Source of the DNA: Euzebyaceae bacterium
Lineage (GTDB): Bacteria; Actinomycetota; Nitriliruptoria; Euzebyales; Egibacteraceae
Assembly (NCBI GenBank): GCA_013696915.1
Contig: JACCXR010000159.1
Coordinates: forward strand, 1-8,324
Direction of reading: 5' to 3'
Length of the DNA: 8,324 nucleotides
Below the pieces are notes generated by a model that ran no database searches, had not been told where the DNA came from, and was given only the letters and a program-made list of their open reading frames with translations. Below are positions 1-8,199 of this stretch, one piece after another. The position numbers and the translations under genes were made by a program. The first letter of the stretch is position 1. Every line of letters starts with the position of its first letter.

Positions 1-31
1 CGACTGGGGTCGGCTTTAGCCGCCCCAGTCG
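1..31 (-). terminator. Palindromic stem-loop, likely terminator of the GrpB gene
   Basis: Bases 1-9 (CGACTGGGG) are the exact reverse complement of bases 23-31 (CCCCAGTCG). Inside them, CGGCT (11-15) pairs with AGCCG (18-22), leaving one unpaired T at base 10 and a very small loop. The stem of about 14 bp begins 18 nt after the GrpB stop codon when read on the minus strand, which is where an intrinsic terminator would sit. The window ends at base 1, so I cannot see whether a T-rich tail follows. The structure could also serve a convergent gene outside the window. Confidence 0.6.
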
Positions 32-48
32 ACACAGGCCGGGGTCGC

Positions 49-600
49 TCACAGCCCGAGCGGCCCCTCACCGTGCACGACGCGGACGACGAATCCTGTC
101 TTGGCCTCGGTGTAGGCCTCCCTGTCGGCGCGGTGTTCGTCCGCCAGCCTGTGCTTCATCGCGGCGTACTCCGCAGCGAGGCGGGGGCTGCAGCGGAGCC
201 GGTCGCGGAAGACCGCCATGTCCGCCAGCCTCGGGTCCCCGGCGCGCAGGAGGTGGAGGTGCGCGGCGCGGCGGCCGTCCTCCACGAGGACGAAGAACCG
301 GCGCCAAGGCCGCAGGTCGAGCACGGGCGGGACGTGGTGCCATCCCGGGGTCGCCACCATGGCCGCGACGAGCTCGAGGTCCTCGAGTGCTGCGACGGGC
401 GCCATCAGGTCGATGATCGGCTTCGCCGGCAGGCCGGCGACGGCGGTGCTCCCGACGTGCTCGACGGCGGCGGTCAGCCACGGCTGAAGCGTCTGCTGGA
501 CCGCCCCGCGGAGCTCGCGCGCCCGCCGGTCCCACCGGGGGTCCGGTTCAGCGATCTCCACGGCTTCGGTCGCCCATGCCGGCCACCCGCCTTCATTCAT
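49..600 (-). CDS. GrpB family protein (UPF0157, nucleotidyltransferase-like fold)
   Basis: This 183-residue protein carries the hallmark GrpB signature at residues 47-65, EHVGSTAVAGLPAKPIIDL. This is the conserved glycine-serine-threonine turn followed by the KPIID strand, which resembles the nucleotidyltransferase active-site region. Further family-like segments are the WRRFFVL strand with HLHLL near the middle and the C-terminal helix with YTEAKTGFV. The length fits stand-alone members of about 170-190 residues. In many actinobacteria a related domain is fused to dephospho-CoA kinase (CoaE); here it stands alone. The biochemical role is not settled; a cytosolic nucleotidyltransferase-type activity is only an inference from the fold. 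The ATG at 600 is the only good start, giving about 14 residues before the conserved core; no clear Shine-Dalgarno sequence precedes it. The gene is divergent from the YdeI-like gene 44 bp away, so the promoters must lie close together or overlap. Confidence 0.88.
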   Translation of the reverse strand: MNEGGWPAWATEAVEIAEPDPRWDRRARELRGAVQQTLQPWLTAAVEHVGSTAVAGLPAKPIIDLMAPVAALEDLELVAAMVATPGWHHVPPVLDLRPWRRFFVLVEDGRRAAHLHLLRAGDPRLADMAVFRDRLRCSPRLAAEYAAMKHRLADEHRADREAYTEAKTGFVVRVVHGEGPLGL

Positions 601-630
601 GCTGGGCAGTGTCCCGCCGGGACCGCACGT

Positions 631-635
631 GGAAG
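631..635 (+). promoter_or_regulatory. Ribosome binding site that sets the YdeI-like start
   Basis: GGAAG lies 9 nt before the ATG at 645, a normal spacing. It favours this start over the in-frame ATG at 576, which would overlap the start of the divergent GrpB gene and add 23 residues with no family resemblance. Confidence 0.45.
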
Positions 636-644
636 CATGCGCCG

Positions 645-1241
645 ATGAGCCGTGAGCCGCTTGACCACGATCGGACGCATCCTAAAGACCCGGCGGCCTG
701 GGCCGAGTGGCTGCAGCGCAACCATCGGCGGGGGACCGGGGTGTGGCTCATCTACTGGAAGAAGCACACCGGCCAGCCGGCGATGGCGTACGACGAAGCC
801 GTCACCGAGGCGCTCCGCTTCGGATGGGTGGACAGCAAGGCCCGCAAGCTCGACGAGGACCGCTCGATGCTCTGGTTCGCCCCACGGCGGGCGGGCAGCG
901 GCTGGTCCCGTCCCAATCAGCAGCGGATCGAGCGGCTCGACCGCGAAGGCCGCCTGGCACCCGCTGGCCGCGAGGTGGTCGAGGCGGCGAGGAGCGACGG
1001 CTCGTGGCACCTGCTCGACGAGGTGGAGAACCTGACGGTCCCGGACGACCTCGCCGAGGCGTTCGACCGGCACGCCGGCGCGCGGGACCACTGGGACGGC
1101 TTCCCGCGGTCGGCTCGCCGGGGGATCCTCGAGTGGATCGTCCAGGCGAAGCGGCCGGAGACCCGCGCGAAGCGCGTCGAGGAGACCGCGCGGCTGGCCG
1201 CCGCCGGGGAGCGGGCGAACCAGTGGCGGCCCGGCCGGTAG
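645..1241 (+). CDS. YdeI/OmpD-associated family protein
   Basis: This 198-residue protein matches the YdeI/OmdA (bacteriocin-protection, OmpD-associated) family. The N-terminal half has the typical order: AWAEWLQRNHR, GVWLIYWKK, then YDEAVTEALRFGWVDSK followed by RSMLWFAPRRAGSGWS and NQQRIERL. The C-terminal half holds a helical segment with LTVPDDLAEAF, and DHWDGFPRSARRGILEWI leading to the final KRPETRAKRVEETARLAAAGE helix. This last part is the conserved C-terminal YdeI module, in which an aromatic-rich stretch precedes repeated positive charges. Length and domain order are complete, with no frameshift. Members are linked to resistance to antimicrobial peptides and to envelope stress in enterics, but the mechanism is unclear and its transfer to this organism is inference. 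The protein has no signal peptide or membrane segment and should be cytosolic. It appears to be transcribed alone, with a 124-bp gap before the next gene. Confidence 0.88.
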   Translation: MSREPLDHDRTHPKDPAAWAEWLQRNHRRGTGVWLIYWKKHTGQPAMAYDEAVTEALRFGWVDSKARKLDEDRSMLWFAPRRAGSGWSRPNQQRIERLDREGRLAPAGREVVEAARSDGSWHLLDEVENLTVPDDLAEAFDRHAGARDHWDGFPRSARRGILEWIVQAKRPETRAKRVEETARLAAAGERANQWRPGR

Positions 1242-1365
1242 GCGTGACGCGGCTCGGGAGGCTGTCGGACGCTTTGCCGGCTTGGGCTTCGTATGCTCGG
1301 GGGCAAGTGTCGAGGAAGGCTTTCTTTGGGGCGCATGGTGAAGGACGGAGCGGCTCGTCGCCGCG

Positions 1366-1878
1366 TTGACGGAGATCGTCGAGCAGTACGCCGACACCCT
1401 CGCGAAGGCGGGAAGCGATCTCGATGAGGTGGGGGGGATCGACGGGATCGCCGCCGTCGTCCGCACGCTCCTGCCCCGCCCGAACCGGTTCGCCGCGCGG
1501 GTAGGTCCCGTCTACACCACGGGCCAGCTGACCCGGTTGCTGCCCGGGACGACCAGCGACGCGATCACCGACGAGGCGGTCCGCGACCGGCAGCGCAACG
1601 GACGACTCGTCGGCTTCAAGACGGCCGACGGCAGATGGGCATGGCCGGCGTGGCAGTTCCGCACCGCTCCTGGGCGCCTGATCCCCCGCGACGACGTCAT
1701 CGCCCTGTGGCGGCTGCTCCCCGACCGTGGACCGTCCGAACTCACCCGCATCGCTTGGATGACCGGCGGGCATCGTGGCCTGGACGGTCTTGCTCCTCAG
1801 GCCTGGTTGGACCGTCACGGCCTCGACCAGCGGTTGCGAGCCGCCGCCCACCGCTGGTCCGCGCGCGTCGCCGCCTGA
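1366..1878 (+). CDS. Xre/MbcA/ParS-type antitoxin (RES toxin partner)
   Basis: This is a 170-residue protein without a signal peptide. Its middle (about residues 48-97, VYTTGQLTRLL through AWPAWQF) looks like the small helix-turn-helix-like DNA-reading region seen in actinobacterial partners of RES toxins. The C-terminal part (about 109-165) resembles the MbcA/ParS toxin-binding domain, with a DGLAPQAWL motif and a closing alanine/arginine-rich helix. In working pairs such antitoxins bind the RES NADase and repress their own promoter. The start is uncertain: the frame is closed by TGA at 1339, so TTG at 1366 is the earliest start, with GGAG 15 nt upstream, which is far. An out-of-frame ATG at 1335 sits better relative to the upstream region, so a small indel at the 5' end is possible. 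A -10-like TATGCT lies at 1292-1297 without a good -35. The partner toxin immediately downstream is broken. Family assignment is from motif recognition and is fairly sure. Confidence 0.72.
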   Translation: MTEIVEQYADTLAKAGSDLDEVGGIDGIAAVVRTLLPRPNRFAARVGPVYTTGQLTRLLPGTTSDAITDEAVRDRQRNGRLVGFKTADGRWAWPAWQFRTAPGRLIPRDDVIALWRLLPDRGPSELTRIAWMTGGHRGLDGLAPQAWLDRHGLDQRLRAAAHRWSARVAA

Positions 1879-2254
1879 ATGCCCTCCAGCCGCCCACCGC
1901 CGGAGTCTCGTGTGGCACGGACGGCTCCCGGCCACGTGGAACGTCGTCGCCGACACCACTCACCGATCCTCGCGGCTTTCCAAAGAGCTCGGCGTGAGCG
2001 TGCCGTACGACGTGCCCTGGGCGTGGGCCGACGCGGTCCACGCCGAAGGTCGAGCCGGTCTGCGTTACTGGCTGCGCCTCGATCCGGGCCCGGGCCGGGG
2101 TATCGCGGTGTTCGCCGACGCCGGCGTGCCCGACCCGCCGCCACCGCTGGCCAGCGAACCCGCCACCGCCCACGCCGACGACCTGCGCACGTCGTTCGAC
2201 ATCATCGAACCAACCATCACGTTCGAGGAGCTCCGTGCAGCCGACCCGTGGTAG
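1879..2254 (+). pseudogene. RES-domain toxin remnant with internal deletion and frameshift
   Basis: An ATG at 1879 touches the antitoxin stop codon (TGA-ATG), the usual coupled arrangement for a RES toxin. That frame gives only about ten plausible residues (MPSSRPPPES) before turning into arginine-rich nonsense. From about 1910 a different frame carries the C-terminal half of a RES protein: VADTTHRSSRLSKELGV, then VPWAWADAVH, then AGLRYWLRLDPG and GIAVFADAGVP, ending at the TAG at 2252-2254. Complete actinobacterial RES toxins are about 200 or more residues and have an N-terminal half with the LYRVH-type strand and conserved Arg/Tyr/Glu residues that form the NAD-binding pocket. That half, roughly 80-100 residues, is absent here. 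A GTG at 1910 with GGAG four bases upstream could start a 114-residue fragment, but it would lack the catalytic pocket. RES toxins degrade NAD, so loss of function would remove the toxic activity. Confidence 0.7.
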
Positions 2255-2281
2255 CTGAGCGTAGCTGTGGGAATCCGGTGG

Positions 2282-2313
2282 GACCCGAGAGGGGTCGGAA
2301 CCGACCGCGGGTC
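2282..2313. terminator. Nested inverted repeats between converging genes
   Basis: GACCCG (2282-2287) is mirrored by CGGGTC (2308-2313), and inside lies GTCGG-AA-CCGAC (2294-2305). An alternative hairpin is GACCC-GAGAG-GGGTC (2282-2296). The element sits in the 57-bp gap between the RES remnant and the end of the DUF2207 pseudogene, where a bidirectional terminator would be expected. No T-tract follows on either side, so the call is tentative. Confidence 0.3.
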
Positions 2314-4205
2314 AGAAGGCGCCGCCGCCGGAACCGCCGCCGCCGCCGCCGCCCCCGCCGCCCGAGAAACCCCCGCCCCCGCCGCTGCTCGACGACGGCG
2401 ACGACGCGATCACGCTGGCCGGAATGGCCGCCGAGAGCGACGACATCCCCGACGCGAAGCTGTGCCGGCCCCCGTGGACCCCGTAGGAGTACCAGCCGCC
2501 GCCGGCGCGCTGCAGCTCCGCCTCGGACAGGTTCGCGTCGAGGTTGCCCATGACCGTGTCCGCGACGCCCAGCGGCACCGCGTAGACCAGGTAGCGCCCC
2601 CAGAGCGGCAGCATCTCCGGCGTGCGGTCCGGCATCATGCTGAAGTCGGTGAGGAACTTGCCGAACCGGCTCCAGCGGTGGTGCAGCACCCGGCCCGCCG
2701 GCGTCCGCCGTCGCAGCAACGGGGTCGCGGCGAGCATGGCCAGGCCCGCGGCGCCGGCGAGCAGGGCCAGGGGCAGCGCGGCGCGCAACGCGACCGCGGC
2801 GGCGACCGCGACGGCGATCAGGGCCACGCCGAGCGCGACGGACGCCACCATCCACCCTTCGGCTCGATCCAGGACCGGGAGCGCCCGGCCGCTTCGAGCT
2901 CGCTGACCCACGACTGCCACCAGCGGTACGCCTCGGCGCGGTGGTCCTTCACCCACTCCTTGAGCTCGGCGTCGGTCACCTGCCGGCCGTCGCCGGCCTT
3001 CGCGAACAGCAGCGTCTGGACGGACCGCTCCCAGTCCTCCTCGGCGTCGCCAGCCGGCGCATCACCAGGACGTCGGTCGTGCGGTCGCGGAAGAAGCCGT
3101 CCCGCGTCACCTGCTCGCGGCTGAGGCCGATCCTCCCGCGCCGCGCGAGGTCCATGATCGTCGCGACCAGGGCGTCGTCGCCGAGGCTGCCCCAGCCGAG
3201 CAGGAAGGCGACCAGAGCCGGCGGGTCGTCGGACGGCAGCTCCCGCTCGTAGTCCGCCAGGCCCCGCGGCAGGACGTGCTCCCTGCCGTAGCGGCGGAAC
3301 AGCAGCGTCCACGCCGCGCCAGCGCCGACGAGACCGGCCGCCAGGACGCCGTTGCCAACCCGGGCCAGCCCGGCCCGCGGGTCGCAGTCCTCTGCCGGTT
3401 CCTCGCCGCGCGCCTCGGCCCTATCGGCGTCCGCCGCGACCGCCAGGCAGCCCTCCTCCTCCAGGATCTCCGCGCGGACCTCCTGCCCGTCGGAGGCGGC
3501 TGCGCCGAGCACCGCGGTCGGCATCAGCACCCGCAGCTCGACGAACGTGTTCGGGGCGAGGCCGGTGACCTCGGTCCTGACCACGCCCGCGTCGACGACC
3601 TCGACGGTGCCGGTCAGGGGCCCGTGGCCCCAGACGAGCAGATCCTCGCCGGCCGTGAGCGCGGCCGCGGTGGACGGCAGCGTGAGGTCGGCGACCATCC
3701 GGTCGGTCGCGACGTCCCAGCCGGTCCCGATCCACTGCCAGTACAGCTGCGACGCGTCGGCGTGCCTGGTGCCCGCGCCGGTCACCGTGTAGTCCAGCTC
3801 GTACGTCCGCGACTCGTCGGTCGCAGACTCCCCGTAGAACCACGTCACCGAGAACTCGTCGCCGGACTGCTCAAGGACGTAGGTGCCCGGCCGCTCGTCA
3901 TCGCCGGTCACGCCCTCGTAGCTGACGCCGGTCGAGTCCCGCAGTGTGAAACCGGTGACCGCCTGCCCGTCGCGGAGCGGCAGCGTGTAGAACGCGCCCC
4001 GGAAGGTGCCGTCGTAGACGAACGTGCGCTCCTCGTGGACGTGCAGCGCGCCGTCGTCGCCCAACTCCGCCTGGATCGCGACGTCGCCGATGCGGTAGCT
4101 GCGGTCCTCCCCGGCGCCCCCGGGGGACGCCTACACCGCGACGAACAGACCGGCGGCGGCAGCAGCGGCGAGCAGTGCGCCGGCGCGGCGCGCGAGCATC
4201 CTCAT
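2312..4205 (-). pseudogene. DUF2207 domain membrane protein, decayed (stop codon and two frameshifts)
   Basis: Joining three frames gives a recognisable DUF2207 protein of about 631 residues; adding one base at each of two points restores a length divisible by three. The ATG at 4205 begins a signal peptide (MRMLARRAGALLAAAAAAG) followed by an in-frame TAG at 4131-4133. Then comes the extracytoplasmic DUF2207 domain (EERTFVYDGTFRGAFYTLPL, YELDYTVTGAG, YWQWIG), a membrane segment (GNGVLAAGLVGAGAAWTLLF) and a cytoplasmic part (VATIMDLARRGRI). Frame changes near 3045-3060, resuming with EEDWERSVQTLLFAKAGDG, and again near 2845-2870, resuming with WMVASVALGVALIAV. The last part has two membrane segments, the FSMMPDRTPEMLPLWGRYLVYAVPLG region and the glycine-rich tail typical of the family. 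The family's function is unknown; members are predicted surface-exposed membrane proteins. The start is 28 bp after the guaA stop on the same strand, so it was probably co-transcribed. Sequencing errors are a possible alternative cause. Confidence 0.85.
2321..2383 (-). repeat. Low-complexity glycine-codon tract
   Basis: On the minus strand these bases encode three glycines, a serine, ten glycines, Ser-Phe and five glycines, all within the C-terminus of the DUF2207 protein. On the plus strand the tract reads as GCC/CCG triplets. Glycine-rich tails are normal for this family. Tracts of this kind are prone to slippage, but the frame is intact here up to the natural TGA at 2312-2314. Confidence 0.8.
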
Positions 4206-4233
4206 CCCGACCCAGGCTGTCCCGTACTCGTGG

Positions 4234-5796
<1,563 letters not shown>

Positions 5797-5799
5797 GGA

Positions 5800-5806
5800 C
5801 CCTCCT
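5800..5806 (-). promoter_or_regulatory. Strong Shine-Dalgarno of guaA
   Basis: On the minus strand these bases read AGGAGGG, a near-perfect match to the anti-Shine-Dalgarno sequence. They fix the GTG at 5796-5794 as the guaA start. Spacing is short, with only four bases between the AGGAGG core and GTG. Confidence 0.75.
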
Positions 5807-5865
5807 GTGCTGATGCGCCGGCCGTCACGCTACCGCAGGGCCTCCGGGCGCCCGGCGTGTCGTCC

Positions 5866-5888
5866 CCCGGGTCTGGACCTGACCCCGG
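5866..5888. promoter_or_regulatory. Inverted repeat in the guaA-cysD divergent intergenic region
   Basis: GGGTC (5869-5873) and GACCC (5881-5885) are reverse complements separated by seven bases, and CC/GG on the outside extends the stem with one bulged C. The element lies about 60 bp before both start codons, where an operator or a 5' leader hairpin could act on either gene. No regulator can be named from the sequence. Confidence 0.3.
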
Positions 5889-5895
5889 TGAACCA

Positions 5896-5925
5896 TTGGC
5901 GACTGCCCGTGAAATGGGCGACACT
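5896..5925 (+). promoter_or_regulatory. Possible cysD promoter giving a leaderless or near-leaderless mRNA
   Basis: TTGGCG (5896-5901) and GACACT (5920-5925) are 18 bp apart and would place transcription start within a few bases of the cysD ATG at 5935. Leaderless transcripts are common in actinobacteria, and the cysD start has no convincing Shine-Dalgarno. The -10 match is weak, so this is a guess from spacing and context. Confidence 0.25.
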
Positions 5926-5934
5926 GTGGGCACG

Positions 5935-6846
5935 ATGACACCGACGTACGAACTCACCCACCTCCGCGCGCTCGAAGCCGAGGCCGTCCACATCATGCGG
6001 GAGGTCGCGGCCGAGCGGGAACGGCCCGTCCTGCTCTTCAGCGGCGGCAAGGACTCGATCGTGATGCTCCGCCTGGCCGAGAAGGCGTTCCGGCCGGCGC
6101 GGTTCCCCTTCCCGATCATGCACATCGACACGGGCCACAACTTCCCCGAGGCGCTCGACTTCCGTGACCGCCGGATCGCCGAGCTCGGCGAGCGGCTGAT
6201 CATCGCGAGCGTGCAGGCCTCGATCGACGCCGGGCGCGCGGTGGACGAGACCGGCCCGCGCGCCTCGCGCAACCGGCTGCAGACCGTGACGCTGCTCGAC
6301 TCCATCACCGAGCACGGCCTCGACGCGGCCTTCGGCGGCGCGCGCCGCGACGAGGAGCGCGCCCGCGCCAAGGAGCGCGTTTTCAGCCACCGCGACGAGT
6401 TCGGCCAGTGGGACCCGAAGAACCAGCGCCCGGAGCTGTGGAGCCTCTACAACGGGCGGATCCGCAAGGGCGAGCACCTGCGGATCTTCCCGATCTCCAA
6501 CTGGACCGAGATGGACGTGTGGCAGTACATCGCCGAGGAGCGCATCGAGATCCCCAGCATCTACTTCGCCCACGAGCGCGAGGTCTTCAGCCGCGACGGG
6601 ATGCTCTACGCGGTCAGCGATTTTGTGGCCCTCCAGGACGGCGAGGAGGCCTTCACCGAGACGGTCCGCTTCAGGACCGTCGGCGACATGACCTCCACGG
6701 GTGCGGTGAAGTCGACCGCCGCCACCCTGGAGGAGGTCATCGCCGAGGTCGCGGCCAGCAGGGTCACCGAGCGCGGCGCCACCCGCGCGGACGACCGCTT
6801 CAGCGAGGCCGCCATGGAGGACCGCAAGAAGGAGGGCTACTTCTAA
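5935..6846 (+). CDS. cysD: Sulfate adenylyltransferase subunit 2
   Basis: This 303-residue protein is the catalytic subunit of the heterodimeric ATP sulfurylase. It transfers AMP from ATP to sulfate to make adenylyl sulfate, driven by GTP hydrolysis in CysN. It belongs to the PP-loop (PAPS reductase-like) family. SGGKDS at residues 36-41 is the pyrophosphate-binding loop, followed by MHIDTGHNFPEAL, then FGGARRDEERARAKERVFS, NQRPELWSLYNGRI and the ISNWTEMDVWQYI segment. The C-terminus, SEAAMEDRKKEGYF, is the conserved CysD tail. Length agrees with the roughly 302-residue E. coli enzyme. I chose ATG 5935 because it matches the family's N-terminus; in-frame ATG 5914 and GTG 5926 would add only seven or three residues. 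Its stop overlaps an ATG (TAATG), and cysN follows 56 bp later on the same strand, so the two form an operon. Confidence 0.97.
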   Translation: MTPTYELTHLRALEAEAVHIMREVAAERERPVLLFSGGKDSIVMLRLAEKAFRPARFPFPIMHIDTGHNFPEALDFRDRRIAELGERLIIASVQASIDAGRAVDETGPRASRNRLQTVTLLDSITEHGLDAAFGGARRDEERARAKERVFSHRDEFGQWDPKNQRPELWSLYNGRIRKGEHLRIFPISNWTEMDVWQYIAEERIEIPSIYFAHEREVFSRDGMLYAVSDFVALQDGEEAFTETVRFRTVGDMTSTGAVKSTAATLEEVIAEVAASRVTERGATRADDRFSEAAMEDRKKEGYF

Positions 6847-6902
6847 TGGGCACCCGGTCAGTGAGGCCGCCAGGCCGAACGCAGATGACGGGTGCCGTCT
6901 AG
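6846..6902 (+). other. 18-codon reading frame bridging cysD and cysN
   Basis: An ATG overlaps the cysD stop codon (TAATG, 6844-6848) and opens an 18-codon frame that ends at TAG 6900-6902, directly against the cysN ATG at 6903. The mini-frame and cysN share the same reading frame, so only this TAG separates them. It could pass ribosomes from cysD to cysN by two coupled restarts. It could also be the leftover of a longer cysN N-terminus cut by a nonsense change. The peptide (MGTRSVRPPGRTQMTGAV) resembles nothing I know. Confidence 0.35.
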
Positions 6903-8177
6903 ATGCCCCCCGTGCTCTCGCCCGAGATGGACCTGCTGCGGTTCTCGACCGCGGGCAGCGTCGACGACGGCAAGTCGACCCTGATCGGCCGCCTGCTGCT
7001 CGACACGAAGCAGATCTTCGTCGACCAGCTCGAGGCCGTCGAGGAGGCCAGCCGCCGGCAGGGCTTCGATCGCACGGAGCTCGCGCTGCTGACCGACGGG
7101 CTGCGGGCCGAGCGCGAGCAGGGCATCACGATCGACGTCGCCTACCGCTACTTCGCGACGCCGCGGCGGAAGTTCATCATCGCCGACACGCCCGGCCACG
7201 TGCAGTACACCCGCAACATGGTGACCGGCGCATCGACCGCGAACCTGGCGATCGTCCTCGTGGACGCCCGCAAGGGCCTGCTGGAGCAGTCCCGCCGCCA
7301 CGCGTTCATCGCCTCGCTGCTGCGCATCCCACACCTGGTCGTGTGCGTGAACAAGATGGACCTCGTCGGCTGGTCGGAAGACCGCTTCGAGGAGCTGAAG
7401 GCGGAGTTCGCGGCGTTCGCCACGAAGCTCGAGGTCACCGACCTCGCGTTCATCCCGATCTCGGCGCTCCACGGGGACAACATCGTCGACCGGTCCGAGA
7501 ACATGCCGTGGTACGCGGGCACGCCGCTGCTCTACCACCTCGAGCAGGTCCACATCGCGAGCGACCGCAACCTGATCGACGTCCGCTTCCCCGTGCAGTG
7601 GGTGATCCGACCCCAGTCCGACGCCCACCACGACTACCGCGGTTACGCCGGGCAGATCGCCGGCGGCATCCTCAAGCCCGGAGACGACGTCGTCGTGCTG
7701 CCGTCGGGGCTGCGCTCCACGATCGCGTCGATCGACACGCTCGACGGGCCGGTCGCCGAGGCGTTCCCGCCGATGTCGGTGACGGTGCGGCTGGGCGACG
7801 ACATCGACGTGTCCCGCGGCGACATGATCTGCCGCGAGAACAACCAGCCGACCGTCGGGCAGGACCTCGAGGCGATGGTCTGCTGGATGGCCGACCGCCC
7901 GCTGACCCCGAGGACGATGTTCGTCCTGAAGCACACGACGAAGTCGGTGCGGGCGATGGTCACCGACCTGCAGTACCAGCTCGACATCAACACGCTGCAC
8001 CGCAACGAGGGCGCACCGCATCTCGCGCTGAACGACATCGGCCGCGTCACGCTGCGCGCGACCGGCCCGCTGTTCTACGACCCCTACGCCCGCAACCGCT
8101 CGACGGGCAGCTTCATCCTCATCGACGAGACCACCAACCGCACCGTCGGCGCGGGCATGCTCCTCGACAACCGCTGA
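6903..8177 (+). CDS. cysN: Sulfate adenylyltransferase subunit 1 (GTPase)
   Basis: This 424-residue protein is the elongation-factor-like GTPase partner of CysD; GTP hydrolysis drives adenylyl sulfate formation. The G domain shows G1 at 18-26 (GSVDDGKST), the switch region REQGITIDVAYRYF, G3 at 95-99 (DTPGH), VLVDARKG, and G4 at 150-153 (NKMD), followed by FIPISALHGDN. Beta-barrel domains follow, including FPVQWVIRP, GYAGQIAGGILKPGDDV and SRGDMIC, and the C-terminal barrel ends with NRTVGAGM. No APS kinase (CysC) domain is fused, so PAPS formation, if present, is encoded elsewhere. ATG 6903 is the furthest upstream possible start because a TAG lies immediately before it. The family N-terminus (MDLLRF) matches the ATG at 6927, so initiation there is also possible. 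No clear Shine-Dalgarno is seen at 6903, which fits translation coupled to the upstream gene. Confidence 0.97.
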   Translation: MPPVLSPEMDLLRFSTAGSVDDGKSTLIGRLLLDTKQIFVDQLEAVEEASRRQGFDRTELALLTDGLRAEREQGITIDVAYRYFATPRRKFIIADTPGHVQYTRNMVTGASTANLAIVLVDARKGLLEQSRRHAFIASLLRIPHLVVCVNKMDLVGWSEDRFEELKAEFAAFATKLEVTDLAFIPISALHGDNIVDRSENMPWYAGTPLLYHLEQVHIASDRNLIDVRFPVQWVIRPQSDAHHDYRGYAGQIAGGILKPGDDVVVLPSGLRSTIASIDTLDGPVAEAFPPMSVTVRLGDDIDVSRGDMICRENNQPTVGQDLEAMVCWMADRPLTPRTMFVLKHTTKSVRAMVTDLQYQLDINTLHRNEGAPHLALNDIGRVTLRATGPLFYDPYARNRSTGSFILIDETTNRTVGAGMLLDNR

Positions 8178-8199
8178 CCGGCCGCCGCGGCGTGACCCC

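Noticed and set aside
802..1959. 385-codon minus-strand frame across the YdeI-like and antitoxin genes
   Set aside because: The composition is Arg/Pro/Gly-rich without motifs, and the plus strand holds recognisable families over the same bases.
2321..2383. GCC/CCG triplet run suspected as a repeat-expansion or CRISPR-like element
   Set aside because: It is simply the codons of the glycine-rich C-terminus common in DUF2207 proteins; there are no spacers.
2976..4064. A shorter DUF2207 gene starting at TTG 4064
   Set aside because: It would lack the signal peptide and the start of the extracytoplasmic domain, and it ends in out-of-frame residues after about 3050. It is better read as part of the pseudogene.
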